This document shows positions 1-12,974 of a DNA stretch of 64,000 nt, one piece after another (position 1 is the first letter of the stretch; every line of letters begins with the position of its first letter). A model generated the notes under the pieces. The model had not been told where the DNA came from. It saw nothing but the letters and a program-made list of their open reading frames with translations, and did not search any database. The DNA comes from Rhynchosporium graminicola (Eukaryota > Ascomycota > Leotiomycetes > Helotiales > Ploettnerulaceae). Location of the stretch: contig FJUW01000003.1 in NCBI GenBank assembly GCA_900074885.1, positions 124,001 through 188,000 of the forward strand, written 5' to 3'. The translations under genes were made by a program, and so were the position numbers.

Positions 1-3000
1 CGATTACCGAATTAAGCTTAAGGAAGGGGCTAAGAAGAACCTTAAATACTCTTCCTTATATAAGATATTAGCTAAAGAACTTGAAGTCGTTAAGACGTAT
101 ATTACTAATAACTTAGCTAAAGGTTTTATCGAACCTTCTTAAGTACTATACGCTATACTTATTCTTTTCGTTAAGAAAGCTAATAGAAGTCTAAGATTCT
201 GTATCGACTTTCGCGTACTTAATAACCTAAAAAGGAAAGATTAATATCTACTGCTATTAATCGATAAAACGCTAGCTAGAATCTCTACAACTAAGATATT
301 AACTAAACTAGATATTCGCTAGGCGTTCTACCGAATTCGAATAGATCTAGCCTCTAAAGAGTATATAATCTTCCGGACTTATTATAGTATATATAAGTAT
401 AAGGTACTCCTTTTCGGTCTGACTAATAGCCCTGCGACGTACTAGCGATATATGAATAATATCTTATTCGACTACTTAGATAACTTTTATATAGTATATC
501 TAGATAATATTCTGATCTACTCTAACGACCTACTATAGTATTAATTATATGTATATAAGGTGCTATAATAATTATAAGACGCTAGATTATAAGCCGACCT
601 TAAGAAGTGTGAATTTAATATTACTTATACTAAATACTTTAGATTTATTATCTCTACTTCTAGGATCGAGGTAGACCCTAAGAAGGTTAATATTATATAA
701 TCTTGGAATTACCTGACTATAGTTAAGGGCGTATAATCGTTCTTAGGCTTTTATAACTTCTACTGACGATTTATTAAGGACTATAGAATTATCGCAAAAC
801 CTCTTATATAACTTACTAAAAATAATATATTATTTCGGTTCGCTAGGGAGTATAAAGATACCTTTGATTACCTAAAGTACGCTCTTACTTCGGTACTACT
901 CCTCTACTACTATTAGTAATATCTACCTTATATGATCGAAATAGACGCTAGTGATAGAGTAATAGCAGGTATGCTATTATAATAGCACGACGAAGACTAG
1001 TTCCTAGTAGCCTACTTCTCTAAGATTATACTACTTACTGAGCTTAATTACGCTATTTATAATAAGGAAATACTTATAATTATATGATCTTTTAATAACT
1101 AGAGATCTGAGCTCGTAGGCGTACTATATTAGATCCGCGTTATTACTAATTATAAAGCTCTTAAGTACTTTATAACTTCTAAATAGCTAAACGCACGATA
1201 AGCTTAATAAGCCGAGCTACTCGCAGATTATAACTTTATGATTACTTATCGACCTAGGAAGTATAATCTACTCGCTGATACTCTCTCTTATAGAATAGAT
1301 AAATTAGACGACTAGAATAATACTAAAAGAACTTAGCGTTTATAGTAGCTACTACGCGAAGACTAAATCGATCTAGTACTACTTATAAGTAACCTCCGGA
1401 ATAGCTCCGACTCTATAGATAACTTTAAGCTTATTAATACCTTGGAAGTTGCTGACTTATCGCTAGTCTTTTCTATAGTATAGTAAGTACTTAACGCTAA
1501 TTATACTATACTATTACTCTAAGCTTTACGGAAATAAGCTCTCTCTGCTACTCTTAGAAAACTAACTATAGAAAAAGATCTTCTACTCTATAAAGGAAGA
1601 CTAATCGTACTTAATATCTTATACTTTCGCACGCTACTTATATGCGAAGTATACGACCGATTAGAGACTGCTTATCTAAGTGTAAAGAAGACCTTATAAC
1701 TACTAGTATTATAATACTAGTAGTACGGAATCGCTTTAACTATTAACTAGTACTACTGTAACTATTATACTTACTAATGAATTCAAGTGCTGCGTGATAA
1801 GAAACCGGGCCTCCTTTAACTTCTGCTTATATTATCATGTCTATAGGAGTATATTATAGTCGACTACTATAGCTTTAACTACGATAAATATAGCTATAAT
1901 AACGTTCTCGTATTTATCGACCGTTTTAGTAAATAAGTAATTAGTATTCTATACTAAAAGACTTCTGATGCGCGCGACCTTATAAAGCTTTACTTATACT
2001 ATGTATACTACTATTTCGGAGCTCTATTGATAATTACCTCTGATAAAGGGCCTTAATTCGTTTCCTGTTTTTAGACTATAGTTATTATAATTCTCGGTAC
2101 TAAAAGATAGCTTTCTATAGTAGACTACTTATAAATAGATAGCTAAATAGAGATCTATAACTAATATCTCTAACGCAGATTACGACTTTTTATCTCTTAC
2201 TATTAAGATAACTAGTCGGAATTCTTACTTATTATAGACTACGCCTAGATGACTCTCTCTTATGAATCCCTTAGAGGTCTCTTACTCTTTAAAGTCGTTT
2301 ATAGATATATACCCTGTGTTAATTAGAATTAGAAAGACCTACTTAACTCTACTATACCTACTGATAAGTTAAATACTTAGTAAGCTCTAGATTACGCTAA
2401 TCGCTTACGCGACGCCTAGATTACCGCTTAATCTAGCTTCTAACGTATATAAGCTAAGATATCCTAATCTTATAATCGCTTACGCTATGAAGTCGACTTT
2501 ACTATAGACGACCTTATCTAGCTAGATATATGTTACTTTACGAGTACTCGACCTAGTAAAAAACTCGACTTCCTAACTAACGGACCCTTCCGTATAATTG
2601 AAAAGGTTAGAAGCTCTTATTATCTAGAGCTCCTTACTAGTATAAAATTATATAACGTATTCCCTGCTGCTAAGCTACGGAAGTATCTAAACGACCCTTT
2701 ACTAGGATAAACCTTACTACTGCTACTACTTATTAATATCACTAGTAACGATAAATAGGAGATTGAAGATATACTTACGTGCTATAAGTAGCGTAATAGC
2801 CTCTTATACCGAGTTTCCTAGTTAAATTAAGACGTCGATCTTATATAGTATAACGCTATAGATATTAAATACGCTCCTGCTAAGCTATAATAATTCCACC
2901 TTAATAACCTAACGTAAGCTAGACCTCCTGCTAGACTACTTAATTAGCTGAAAGCTTTCTACGATAGAATTAATAATTACGACTACCTTAATAGTAATAA

Positions 3001-3284
3001 GGAGATAGACTAATACTCGAGGGCGAGCTTTTTTCGGAGGGGGGGGTAGTGTAATAACTAGTTAGGTTTGGAGGTCTCTCCCTATTAGTAGAAACACTTA
3101 CTGCTAAGCGAGATTACACGAGTAGAGTTTAGGGGCCCCTTTTTATATATATATTTCTATTCTCTCTCTACTTCTTTACTCCTTAGTTGTAGATTCTTAA
3201 GTGATTCTTACTACTTTATATTCATAGTAATATAAGGTCTTATTACTCAGGTAGTTTTGAGACCTTTCTAGAGTAAGCGTTATA
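1..3284 (+). mobile_element. Chromovirus A0 (Ty3/gypsy), 3' part, RIP-degraded
   Basis: This is the pol 3' half and 3' LTR of a Ty3/gypsy element whose 5' half lies left of the window. Reading frame 2 through stops gives reverse transcriptase (about 1-560; GFIEPS, FVKKANRSLRFCIDF, LFGLTNSPATY; the catalytic YLDD appears as YLDN near 500), RNase H (about 930-1330; IDASDRVIAG, ITNYKALKYF), integrase (zinc-binding region about 1620-1780, core about 1850-2330) and a C-terminal chromodomain-like segment (about 2757-2905). Stops fall where Gln or Trp is expected and His is replaced by Tyr, as RIP predicts. A purine-rich tract at 3036-3049 precedes the LTR. It is the same family as A1 and A2 in this window. 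Not functional. Confidence 0.93.
3050..3284 (+). repeat. 3' LTR of chromovirus A0 (235 bp)
   Basis: The LTR starts TGTAATAACT (from TGTGACGACT) and ends GTTATA (from GTCACA), so the ancestral termini form a perfect TGTGAC/GTCACA inverted repeat. It carries the GGGGCCCC palindrome followed by a TATATATATA box shared by all family-A LTRs here, the probable promoter core. It is colinear with the 235-bp LTRs at 28026, 34179 and 34433. The five bases after it, CCTAT, should be the target duplication, but the other copy is outside the window. Confidence 0.92.
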
Positions 3285-4320
3285 CCTATATATTTCAGGA
3301 TTCTTCTAGGCCTTAGAAATAGTAGAAGGAAGTATCTAGATCTACTACTTATAACTTCTCTGAGGATAATAACCTTATATCCGATCACGGAAGTTATATC
3401 TTAGGTAAAGGTTATCTCGAAACCCCATATCCTCGCTCTTCCCTTCGAGAGCCTCGAGTGATATAAACCGGCCTCGCTATCTCCCTTTCGAGCCCACCTC
3501 GAAATAAGAATATCACCGCTAACCTGGCTTCGAGCTAACTACAGATAATATTAACGCTGAAAGCTAAATAATACTACTATAACTAGCTATAATTACTATA
3601 ATATATTAATAATACTTAGTACTCTAGTAGTAAAGAATCTAACGATATTAATTCTTCCTTCTAGGAGTTTAATAAATAATATACTTATATAGTCGCCTAG
3701 GATATACCCTAACTACTAAACCTTAGAATCTGACGCGGTAGATTCAGCACCTTCTTATACTATTTTATAGCTCTTATATATAAATCTCTATAAAGAACTA
3801 AAGGGATTAACTCGAAAGTTCTCTAAATTTCGAATTTTCGAGAACCCGAATATCGAGGAGCCTACTTACTCTATCTTGGCTCGAGCAGTCTCGAAGCTAA
3901 CCCTACCTTTCCCCGTAACTTCTATATAGCCTCCCCTGAGTTAATCTAGTATTATATTAGTAGCTAAGATAAACTCTATATATTAGCTTTCTAGCTAGAA
4001 GATATTATATTCATAACCTTTAAGATATAATAGCTACGACGTATTAGAGGAATTACTAATTATATAGTTATATGCACTAGAGTCTCTAGAATCTGTACTA
4101 AGTTTCTAAACCTTCGTATTAGTTAAATATTCAATAGGAATAAGCTCTATATCTAATACTTATTATTATAAGCTAAAAAATATCTAGGAGAGTATAACTT
4201 CTTAAGAATTATCTGCTTTATTAACGCTAAAGAAGCTACTAAATATAGCTTAAACCTAAAATCTCTAATAATTAGTATAGATAATAAAGCTAATATAGCT
4301 ACTATATTAAGATAATACGA
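3285..4320. other. RIPed AT-rich DNA, not assigned
   Basis: This stretch lies between the A0 LTR and the recognisable gag-like frame of element G3. It has the same CpA/TpG depletion as the flanking elements. A CpG-rich patch at about 3415-3545 holds repeated TCGAG/TCGAA motifs. It may be the 5' leader and LTR of G3, but I found no match to the sequence after G3's polypurine tract at 17133, so the 5' end of G3 is undefined. Confidence 0.5.
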
Positions 4321-7163
4321 TTATAAAGGAGGGAGGAGAAACACTAGAGGTAACTGAAATACTAACTCCTCTATAAGCTTTTAAGGTTTCTGTCTTCGAT
4401 TAAAGCTACGTAATATATAATTAAACTTAGCTTAGAGAAATAATAGAGTAGCTAAAAGAAAGAATTTAATAGAAATTAAACTCTAGGATAGATATTAAGG
4501 CTACTCGAGAGAAAGTAAAGGAGGTTAGGAGAGATAAGATATCTAGATTAAAGATACTCTAGTTTAAGAGAGCTAAGGACTTTAGTAGGAATAGAGATAT
4601 ACCTATAGTATAATAGCTAGATCGCCTTAATTATGACTTTAAGATAGAAGGTCTAATACTACTTATACTTATATACCTAAGAGCTATTACGATTTTACTA
4701 AGTAGTAATACTTCCTAATATTTTAGATCAGATATAAGAATAAAGGAGATTATATAAAATAGAGTATATATAGATAAGGAAGAGAAGTAAGAAGTTATCG
4801 AGTAGCTTAAAACTTAGTATCCTAATGATAAACTGCCTTTAGAGGAGGTAGATATTATAGCTAAGGTATTAAATCTTATTTAAGGAGAATATGAAAATCT
4901 TACTACTTACTACTACTATACTACTACTCTCTTTAAACATATAGGAGTTACTGATATTAAGAAGGGTCTAAGAGAACCTTTACTACCTAAGAAGACCTCT
5001 AATAAGTATATCCTTACTTCTCTTACTTAAGCTTTTATCTATAGAATTAAAGATAATAAGCTAAGAGTTTATACTTTAAATAATAATATTATACGAGTTC
5101 TATACTTATAGAGAACGTATAAGGTACTATATCTATCGTAATAGTTAATTAAAGCGTAAGAGAAAGTAGAAGAAGAGGTAGAGAAGAGAAAGTACTTTAA
5201 TAGATTAGAAGAGTATATCGCGTAAGCTATAGGAATACTTATATATATTACGTTAGCCGCTTATACCTAGAACACTCTTACCTATAGGGTATAGACTAAT
5301 ACTAGTGTTTCGAGTTAGCAAAATAGTTCTTCGGGCCTACCTCAGAATCTTTCGAGCTCCTATTAATCTAAGCAGAATTCTTCGAGTGCCCTACTTACTT
5401 ACTTACTCTAAATATAGCCGGTTCTATAGCTTACCGCCCCTTTAAACTTAAATACTTAAATAATATAAGTAGCTAGGAGTAGAACTAGGTACTAACTTTA
5501 GTAATACTAGCTATCTTACTATCGAAATAACTTTAATATAAGTAATAGATAGTAGTTATATCCCAGAAACGGAATATAAACTAATATTAATACTTCTGCT
5601 AGTATCCCTCCTTTAAGACCGGCGCGAGAAAGCCTGAACCTATATATTAATAGAACCCTAGTATATAACTCTAAGAGGAATAGGATTCTTTATATTAGCT
5701 ATAGATATTATAGCTACTTTAAATCAGCTTATCTAAATATTATATTACTCTTTTAGGAGCGTATATACTTGAAATAAATTATATTCCTAGAAACTACTAC
5801 CTAGGTATTATATACCTAGCTGTAAGAGGACTTTTATAATATTAAAGGACCTAGGGCTATAGATAATAGGATTCCTGTTAGTACTTCTAAATTATTATCG
5901 ATAATATCTGTAATATTATCTTCTAGCTTAGATAGAGCTAGTATACTAAGCTTAGTAGAGATAATCTCATTTGATTAATTTATCTAAGCTAGATCTACTA
6001 AGTTAAGTAATAAAGCTAGAAAAGCGAAAGCTATAATTATACTTTTAGATAACTTATAGTACTAAGCAGAGTCTATAGAGATATTAGGGAATAAGGCAGA
6101 AGGAGAGAAGAAAGATAAAGTTATTTATACTAGAGTAATATATAGGACCCGGAATAAGAAGCGTATAAGGATTAATATTCCTAAGGAGTAGGATATAGCT
6201 AAGGAACTAGAGGTAGTTACTTAAGGATCCGGACTAAAGTCTGCGATAAAAGAAGATAAGAAGAAAAGGAGATAATTAAGAGAGATAGTTAAGCGTAAAG
6301 GATTAGGGCTAGTTAATTTCAAGGACCTAGCTGCTAATATTAACGTTATAATAAATCTACTAGAATTATTTCAAATATCTCTAGAGATATCGAAGTAATT
6401 TCGTAAGCTCTTAACGCGTCGTAACTAGAAGAAGGTAAATCTAAAGTCTTCTATGCATAAAAACGACTCTATTATAATACCTAGTATTAGTTCTATATAA
6501 GCTTTATCTATAGCTATAACTGGAAATCTTAAGCTTATATAGGTTACGCTACGAGTTCACCCGGCAGATAAGGCCTAGAAGGTTCTTAGGAAGATAAAAG
6601 TAGTAGAAAAGAGTAAGGCTATAATCATGGAATTAAAAGTTAGTATATATTCTATAGATTAAGGCTTTAATCTAGTTATTATATTTCCCGCGTTATAGTA
6701 ATATCTGAGGTTAAAGACTATTCTACTAGCCTCTTATAGATACGCTAGGGTTAGCTATAGTATAGCTAATAGTATATAATATTAACTTACTAAGTTTATT
6801 ATATTTAACTTTAAAGTAAAGGATATATAGCGAAAAGTCCACGCGTTTATAAGAGATACTAAGAGTCTAAACGATAAGGAGCTAAGCTTACTTCTTAGGC
6901 TCCTGTGGTTATATTCTATTGATACGAAGATCGATATTTATAAAGGTCTTCTTACCTTTAGCGGTAATCGAAGTAAAGAAATAACTACTATTATTTAAAG
7001 CTCTCTCTTTATAGAATCTATACCCTTGAACCTGATTCTATATCTAAAGGTGAAATCTAATAAAGACGTGTCGGATTTGATTATTAAATTTGCGGAGAGC
7101 TCGAATATCTCTATTACTAATAACAAGTTCGCTTCTGATTCTTCTTCTGATTCAGAGACTAAT
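4321..7163 (+). mobile_element. Ty3/gypsy element G3, 5' part (gag and protease-like), RIPed
   Basis: One frame can be followed through many TAG/TAA stops across a charged, Lys/Glu-rich gag-like region (about 4500-5300) and a later segment (about 6500-7160) with a motif of the LLRLLWLYSIDTKIDIYKG type. That resembles the stretch downstream of the aspartic-protease fold in fungal gypsy polyproteins. The frame ends in a Ser/Asp-rich stretch at 7137-7163, is interrupted by copia-2, and resumes in frame at 12980 after the CTAAT duplication. The boundary at 4321 is approximate. The element is dead; the family name is inferred from the reverse transcriptase in its 3' part. Confidence 0.7.
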
Positions 7164-7336
7164 TGTTTAGAGCTCTGCAGTCAATAAAGGGAGTTTACCT
7201 GCGTTGACTAATAAAGGGAGAGTTGCACTATATATAGTCAACTCTCCATGGAAATCGTAGCTCTAGAGACTTACTAAATATAACTATTTAGGGAGCCTGA
7301 AACTATAAAACTATCGCGATACCTATAATACTAATA
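7164..7336 (+). repeat. 5' LTR of copia-2 (173 bp)
   Basis: Starts TGTTTAGAGCTCTGC and ends CTAATA, corresponding to CCAACA in the 3' copy, so the ancestral ends are TGTT/AACA. It contains two copies of the motif AATAAAGGGAG about 30 bp apart and a TATATATA box. Differences from the 3' LTR are transitions of the RIP type in both directions, so each copy was hit independently. Confidence 0.93.
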
Positions 7337-10300
7337 CTAATTAGTAGTTAACTTTACTATTAACTATAAATAGTAAGGTTTCTAGAAGAGATATTTAAGG
7401 GAGATATCAGCTGAATTTCAGCTGAAGATCTTACTAAGTTTATACTAACAAGTACTCCTAGATACTTAGAAGTTTGAGAATCGATTTCTGCCTTACTCGT
7501 AGTAAAATAAAACTCTCTCTTTAGCGTTATCTACGCTCTTAGTGTAGACCTTACATATTAACGTAGCTACCTGTCTTTTCTATTAAACGGAAGTTTCTAA
7601 GCTTCTATCCTCTTATCTATCTATTTAGTTATCTATTTATCTATCTCTAGCTCGCGGAACGATCTAAAGCCTTATTCTGGTAGTAAATTACCGCTAAAAT
7701 AATCCCCTTGCCGTAGGACGTCAAATTCAAGCTTAATCCGGACTACTAGGGACTTTCCGTGGATCTATCTAACGAAGAGTACTATAAGGAACTAGTACTA
7801 AATAACTATATTTACTTTGCAATCGAGACCTATCGGGATAAGTATAGTAAATACTTAGAAAAGGCGCTATAGGATTAATTCCGCTGGGATTTTAATAGTT
7901 AGACTATAGATACTTTTAAAACTATAAATAGAAACTTACTAAAGGCGTTAAGGGAGATACTAATACTTAGACGCGTTCAGGTTAATCTAAATCGTGGAAA
8001 TATCTCTCTAGCTTAGAGAATATACGACTACTTAACTGAAATTACTATAGAACTATAGAATAAAGAGTATGAAAAGGAACAACTGGAAATTAGTAAATTA
8101 CGACTAGAATACCTCTAAATTTATATACTACTACTACTAAAAGACCCCCTATAACCTCCTATAGGCAGTTTTCTACCTTTTCTACCTCCTCTACCTCTAG
8201 ATCTATTAAATAAACTATTATACCGACTATACTCTTACTTTCTACTCCCGGAGGGTAATAATAGCGCTAATACCGACCTTAGTAGACGCCTGTTGATCGA
8301 CCTAATGAAATACTACTATAACGATAATAATAAGTACAGAGGTAAGCTCTTTAATATCTTAGATATGAAGCTCTAGTACTTCCTAGATTAGTATACGAAG
8401 CTCGGAATTAATTAATTTGAACTTACCTTTATAACTATACTGAAAGGTCGCGCCTAGTAATTCTACTACGATAAGATTACTAGGCGTGGATATAACTTTA
8501 AGCTTATAGTAACTATAATAAAATAGCACTTCTAAACTTAAGAAAACCTTTAAGAATATCTATACTACTAGTATAAAATCTATATAGATAAGGTTATCCG
8601 TGATCTAAAGAACGCCGGAAAGAGTCGCCTTAAATGCCTTAAAATCACTATTAATACTCTGCAGAAGTGTTAGCGTAGCTTTATAAAAGAGTACTAATAT
8701 GAATATAACCTTCGAGATCAAGTTATCGCCGCCTGCAGAGGAGTTCTAGAGTGTGAATTAGTACTATTTAACCTGGCTTTAACTTTTGAAGGTATTTGCG
8801 CCTAACTATAAGCTTCTATCGGAACGAAAACCTCTAAGAAGTTAATTCTATCTACTGCGTACCTTACTTTACCTCCGGAATACTATAATAGCGAGAATAA
8901 TTAGAATTAGGTAGACAGAAAGTACTATAACTCGTCGGAATATAGAGGTAGATATAAAGGAAGAAACAGAGGTAGAGGAAGAGGTAGAGGCCGTAGTAGC
9001 TTCCGACCTTTATCTAGCGGTAGATCGTATACGCTAAAGTATAACATTTATAAGAAAGTAGACTATTAGTCTACGAAGTATACTCCTAAAGAGAGAAAAT
9101 AAGCTTACTTAGAGTATAAGCGCTAGGGAGCGGTATATACTACCGAAGACCTTATACCTTAAACTTATGCTACTTTCTTAACTAAATACGAAGGAATTGA
9201 AGGTCTTGCAGACCTTGAAAGTAAGGGAGATAGTGAATACTACTGGATTATGGAAAACTACGATTATAGCGATGAAAACGAACACTTCGTTACTGAATTC
9301 GGTCAGATTAATGCTCTCTAAGCTATAGAGACTCTTACTAATAATTCAGCTTATTATGCTTTCACTAAAGACGATAAATTCGGCGTCGAGCCTACCTCTT
9401 TATTACTATCCGAAACCTTTATGTTTACTGATAGATATTCGAGTGGTTAATTTCAAGGTATTATACTAGATATAGGTGCTTCTGGTATATCCTCTACTAG
9501 AGAGGTATAGTTTATTACTTTATAGAAAGAGTATCCGGGTATTAAATTAGATACTTCTTTACTGCTAAATTCTATTGTTTTCAGATCTAGAAGCTCTTAG
9601 ATTAAAGGAATCGTCTATATGCTAACTCTAGTCGGAATTATTACCTTTTATATCGTTATAGTAAATATACTCTTTTTTATATGCCTATAAGATATAGATA
9701 GACTCGGAGTGAAGTTTAATAACCTACGAAACGTTCTATAGTAGGGAGATAAGGTTATACCGGTCGTACGTAAGTGGGGATATCTATAGATAATACTTAA
9801 GTCTAAAGATACGTTAGTTTATTACATTATAGAGGGCGAATTACGATAGATCTATAGACGCCTTAGATACTTATTAATACTACGACTTTAGAAAGTACTC
9901 GACTGTGCGGGCTATAAGGTCGATTCTGCTGTACTAAAGAAGATCTAAGAGATCTACTACTACTGCTAATTATATATAAAATCGCTTAATAGATTCAAAT
10001 TTACCTTAAAAGATAATATTAATTTCAATTACTTAGTTATCTTAGATATTATATATCTTTACAGAAAGCTAGTATTTTATGTTATCGACGATACTATAGC
10101 TTTTAACGCTACTAAATAGCTAAAAGATCTATTAGTAGATATAGTTTAGAGCGCTTTCTGCTACTACTAGATCGACGTCTACGTTAGACCTCCTGATAGA
10201 GTTGTCTATAATACTAGTACTAACTTCTTATCTACTGAGTTCTGTCAGAATACTAAATCTATGTCAATCGAGGTCGTGGAAGTACTTATAGAGGCATATA

Positions 10301-12801
10301 ACGCTATCAGTAAGGTGGAGAGGTATTATAGTATACTACGACGAGTATATAAGATTATTAAAGATGAACTGAAGGGCTAGGGAGTTTCAAGAGAAGTGAT
10401 ACTATAAATAGCTATTAAGGTAATTAATAATATAGTAGGTCTAAAAGGTCTTGTACTAATACTTCTAGTCTTTAGTACTTATCTACGATTATCTAATAAG
10501 GACGCTCTATCTCTTACAATTACTTAATAAGCTCTCGCTATCTCTAAAGCTACGAAGGAACTACGCTAATTAGTCGCCGGAAGAAGCGTAGTAGACGCTC
10601 TAGCTATAAGAAATAGTCTAGATACCTCTGATACGCTTAGCTTACTTTTGAATTCAGAAGTGAGAGTCTAGAGAGAGAAAGCTACCGATAATCGACCTAG
10701 ATGGACTGGTCCCTTTAAGCTAATCTCTACGGAAGGAGAAATATACGTCGTATAGCTAGACTTAGGGCTAAAGAGATTCCGATCTACTATTATTAAACCC
10801 TACTTCTGACCTTAATCCGAGTACGAAGATAATAGCGAATTACTACTATAAGATAATAGCGGAGATAAGGAGTACCCGGTTCAGGAAGAACTATTATAAG
10901 TGAGGAAGAGTACCCGTAGTCGGATTCTACGCTATAGATTTACTATTAAAGCTGAGTTTTTAGCTGAAGCTAAAGCTAAAGACGATTACTTCGACGAGTA
11001 TATACTAGTAGAAGTGCTACTTGAAAAAGAGGTAAATATAGCTTTCTTAAGCCGGCTAGAAAAGGCCGATTTGGAGCTCTCGAAGAAGCTACGCTAAGAG
11101 GGAGTGATTACTACGCCTAGTGAACCTTTCTAAGTATTAGATTAGTAAGAAATTGAAGGTCTGCTAGCGTAAGGAGTATTTGAATTCGTCTAATACGACT
11201 ATAATAAGCACGCCGGTACTAGAATCTTCGACGCTCGATTCGTACGATCGATCAAGGGTAAATTAACGCCGGTACTCTTTGAAAAGTCACGAATTATTAT
11301 CTAAGCTTATAATAATAAAGGTAAATAAGAAATTCTTATTTAATTACTTATAATTTAATATCTAAGCTAGAAGATTATTATATTACTTACGCTAAGCCTT
11401 GAAAAGAGAGGAGCTTTGATTTACCTGAGAGATATTACCTAAGTATATACTTAGTTAAATTCTCTCCTTAAGCGCTTGATTCTAGTACGTATTCCGAAGG
11501 AATTACGTTATTTGTATCCTCCTAGTACTCTTATAGTAGTATTGAAGGCTCTATACGGTATTCCGGAAGCTAGTACCTATTAGTAGGTTACTTACTACCT
11601 TCACTATATCGAGTGCCTCTATATGGAAACTTCGACCTACGACTCTTATTTATTGATTTCCACTAATAAGAAGTGCTTCGGAATCGCTAGATTATAAACT
11701 GATAATACTTTTAGTATTACTATAAAGGAGTTTCTTAATCTTAAAGAATAATAACTCGCCGAAGCTAAGATTACTACTAAATTAAGGGAGATATTAACGC
11801 TTTACTACTAATTTGACTTTAATAGCTATTTAATCGTGAAGAGAGAGGACTACCTCTTTCTAGGATAGAAAGGTTAAGCGAAGAAGATCTAACTAGTAGA
11901 TAAAACTGCTACCGATTATAGTTAGAAATATATAGAGTAACGCGTAAGAGGGGTATATATTACTTTAATTTACTAACCCGAAGCTTCCTTCGATTTATTA
12001 GTAGTAGCCTAGTACTAAAACCCTACTAAAGACGACGTACGAGCTCTGAATAAGCGTCTATAGTAGTAAATAGATAACTTAGACCGTAGTATCAAATATA
12101 TCGATTTAGACCTCTCTACTGCTAAGATCTTCGTGTTTATTAATAGATCTTTTGCTAATAATAAAGATTTAAGTTCCTAACTTAGCTACTTGATTACTAT
12201 TAGTAATAAATCTTTAATTATCGAGAGAGATTAATTTATTATGCGCGGTAATTTAATCTACGCTAGTTCTACTAAATCTAAGAGAGTTACTCGATCGTCT
12301 TTTACTTTAGAAGTATACGGAATAGTAGTAGGAGTTAATATAGTAATTATAATTAATACGATAATTACTAAGATTATAGCTTAGCTTGATTTACTTCTAC
12401 TTCCCTTAATCGTATATACTGATTTATACTCGTTGTACGAGTGTTTAGTGAAGATTAGTACTACTAAGGAGAAGAGATTGATAATCGATATTATAGCTCT
12501 ACGGTAGTTGTACTAACGCCGGGAGATTATAGAGATTAGATGGATCGATAGTACGAATAATCTAGCTGACGCTCTTACTAAATCTATACTAAATCGGAGC
12601 CTTGAGCTATTCTTATCGATAAACTAGCTGATTATTGGAGTTGAGGGATAGGTGCAGAGGGAGGTCTGAATTACTAAATTAACGAATTAACAAGGCTGTA
12701 CTAGTACGAGGGAAATAGAAGGTTGCATATACGGAGTTTTATTTACAAGGAGATCAGATTATATTTTGTTTACTTTACTATCGAGAAGAAAGTATTACTA
12801 G

Positions 12802-12974
12802 TGTTTAGAGCTCTGCAGTTAATAAAGGGAGTTTACCTGCGTTAACTAATAAAGGGAGAGTTGTACTATATATAGTTAACTCTCTATGGAAATCGTAGCT
12901 CCAGAGACTTACTGAATACAACTATTCAGGGAGCCTGAAACTATGAAACTATCGCGATACCTGTGATACCAACA
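12802..12974 (+). repeat. 3' LTR of copia-2 (173 bp)
   Basis: Same length and layout as the copy at 7164. Its last 45 bases are less mutated (ends CCTGTGATACCAACA), which fixes the element terminus. CTAAT at 12975-12979 follows, matching the five bases before the 5' LTR. Confidence 0.93.

Larger units (their letters stand above)
7164..12974 (+). mobile_element. Ty1/copia element copia-2, complete but RIPed (5811 bp)
   Basis: Full-length copia-type element with two 173-bp LTRs and a CTAAT target duplication (7159-7163 and 12975-12979). The decayed frame gives gag with an Arg/Gly-rich RNA-binding tract (RGRYKGRNRGRGRGRGR near 8950), an aspartic-protease site LDIGASG at about 9465-9485 (Thr lost), integrase (about 9890-10420), reverse transcriptase (about 11190-11900; VVLKALYGIPEA) and RNase H (about 12080-12600; FINRSFANNKDLSS, ending in an LADALTK motif). 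The order protease-integrase-RT-RNase H is diagnostic of Ty1/copia. An uninterrupted 65-codon piece remains at 10900-11097. It is nested in G3. Confidence 0.93.

Noticed and set aside
3197..3388. 63-codon minus-strand ORF across the A0 LTR
   Set aside because: It spans the LTR/flank junction of a RIPed element and has no ATG-proximal or domain support; chance.
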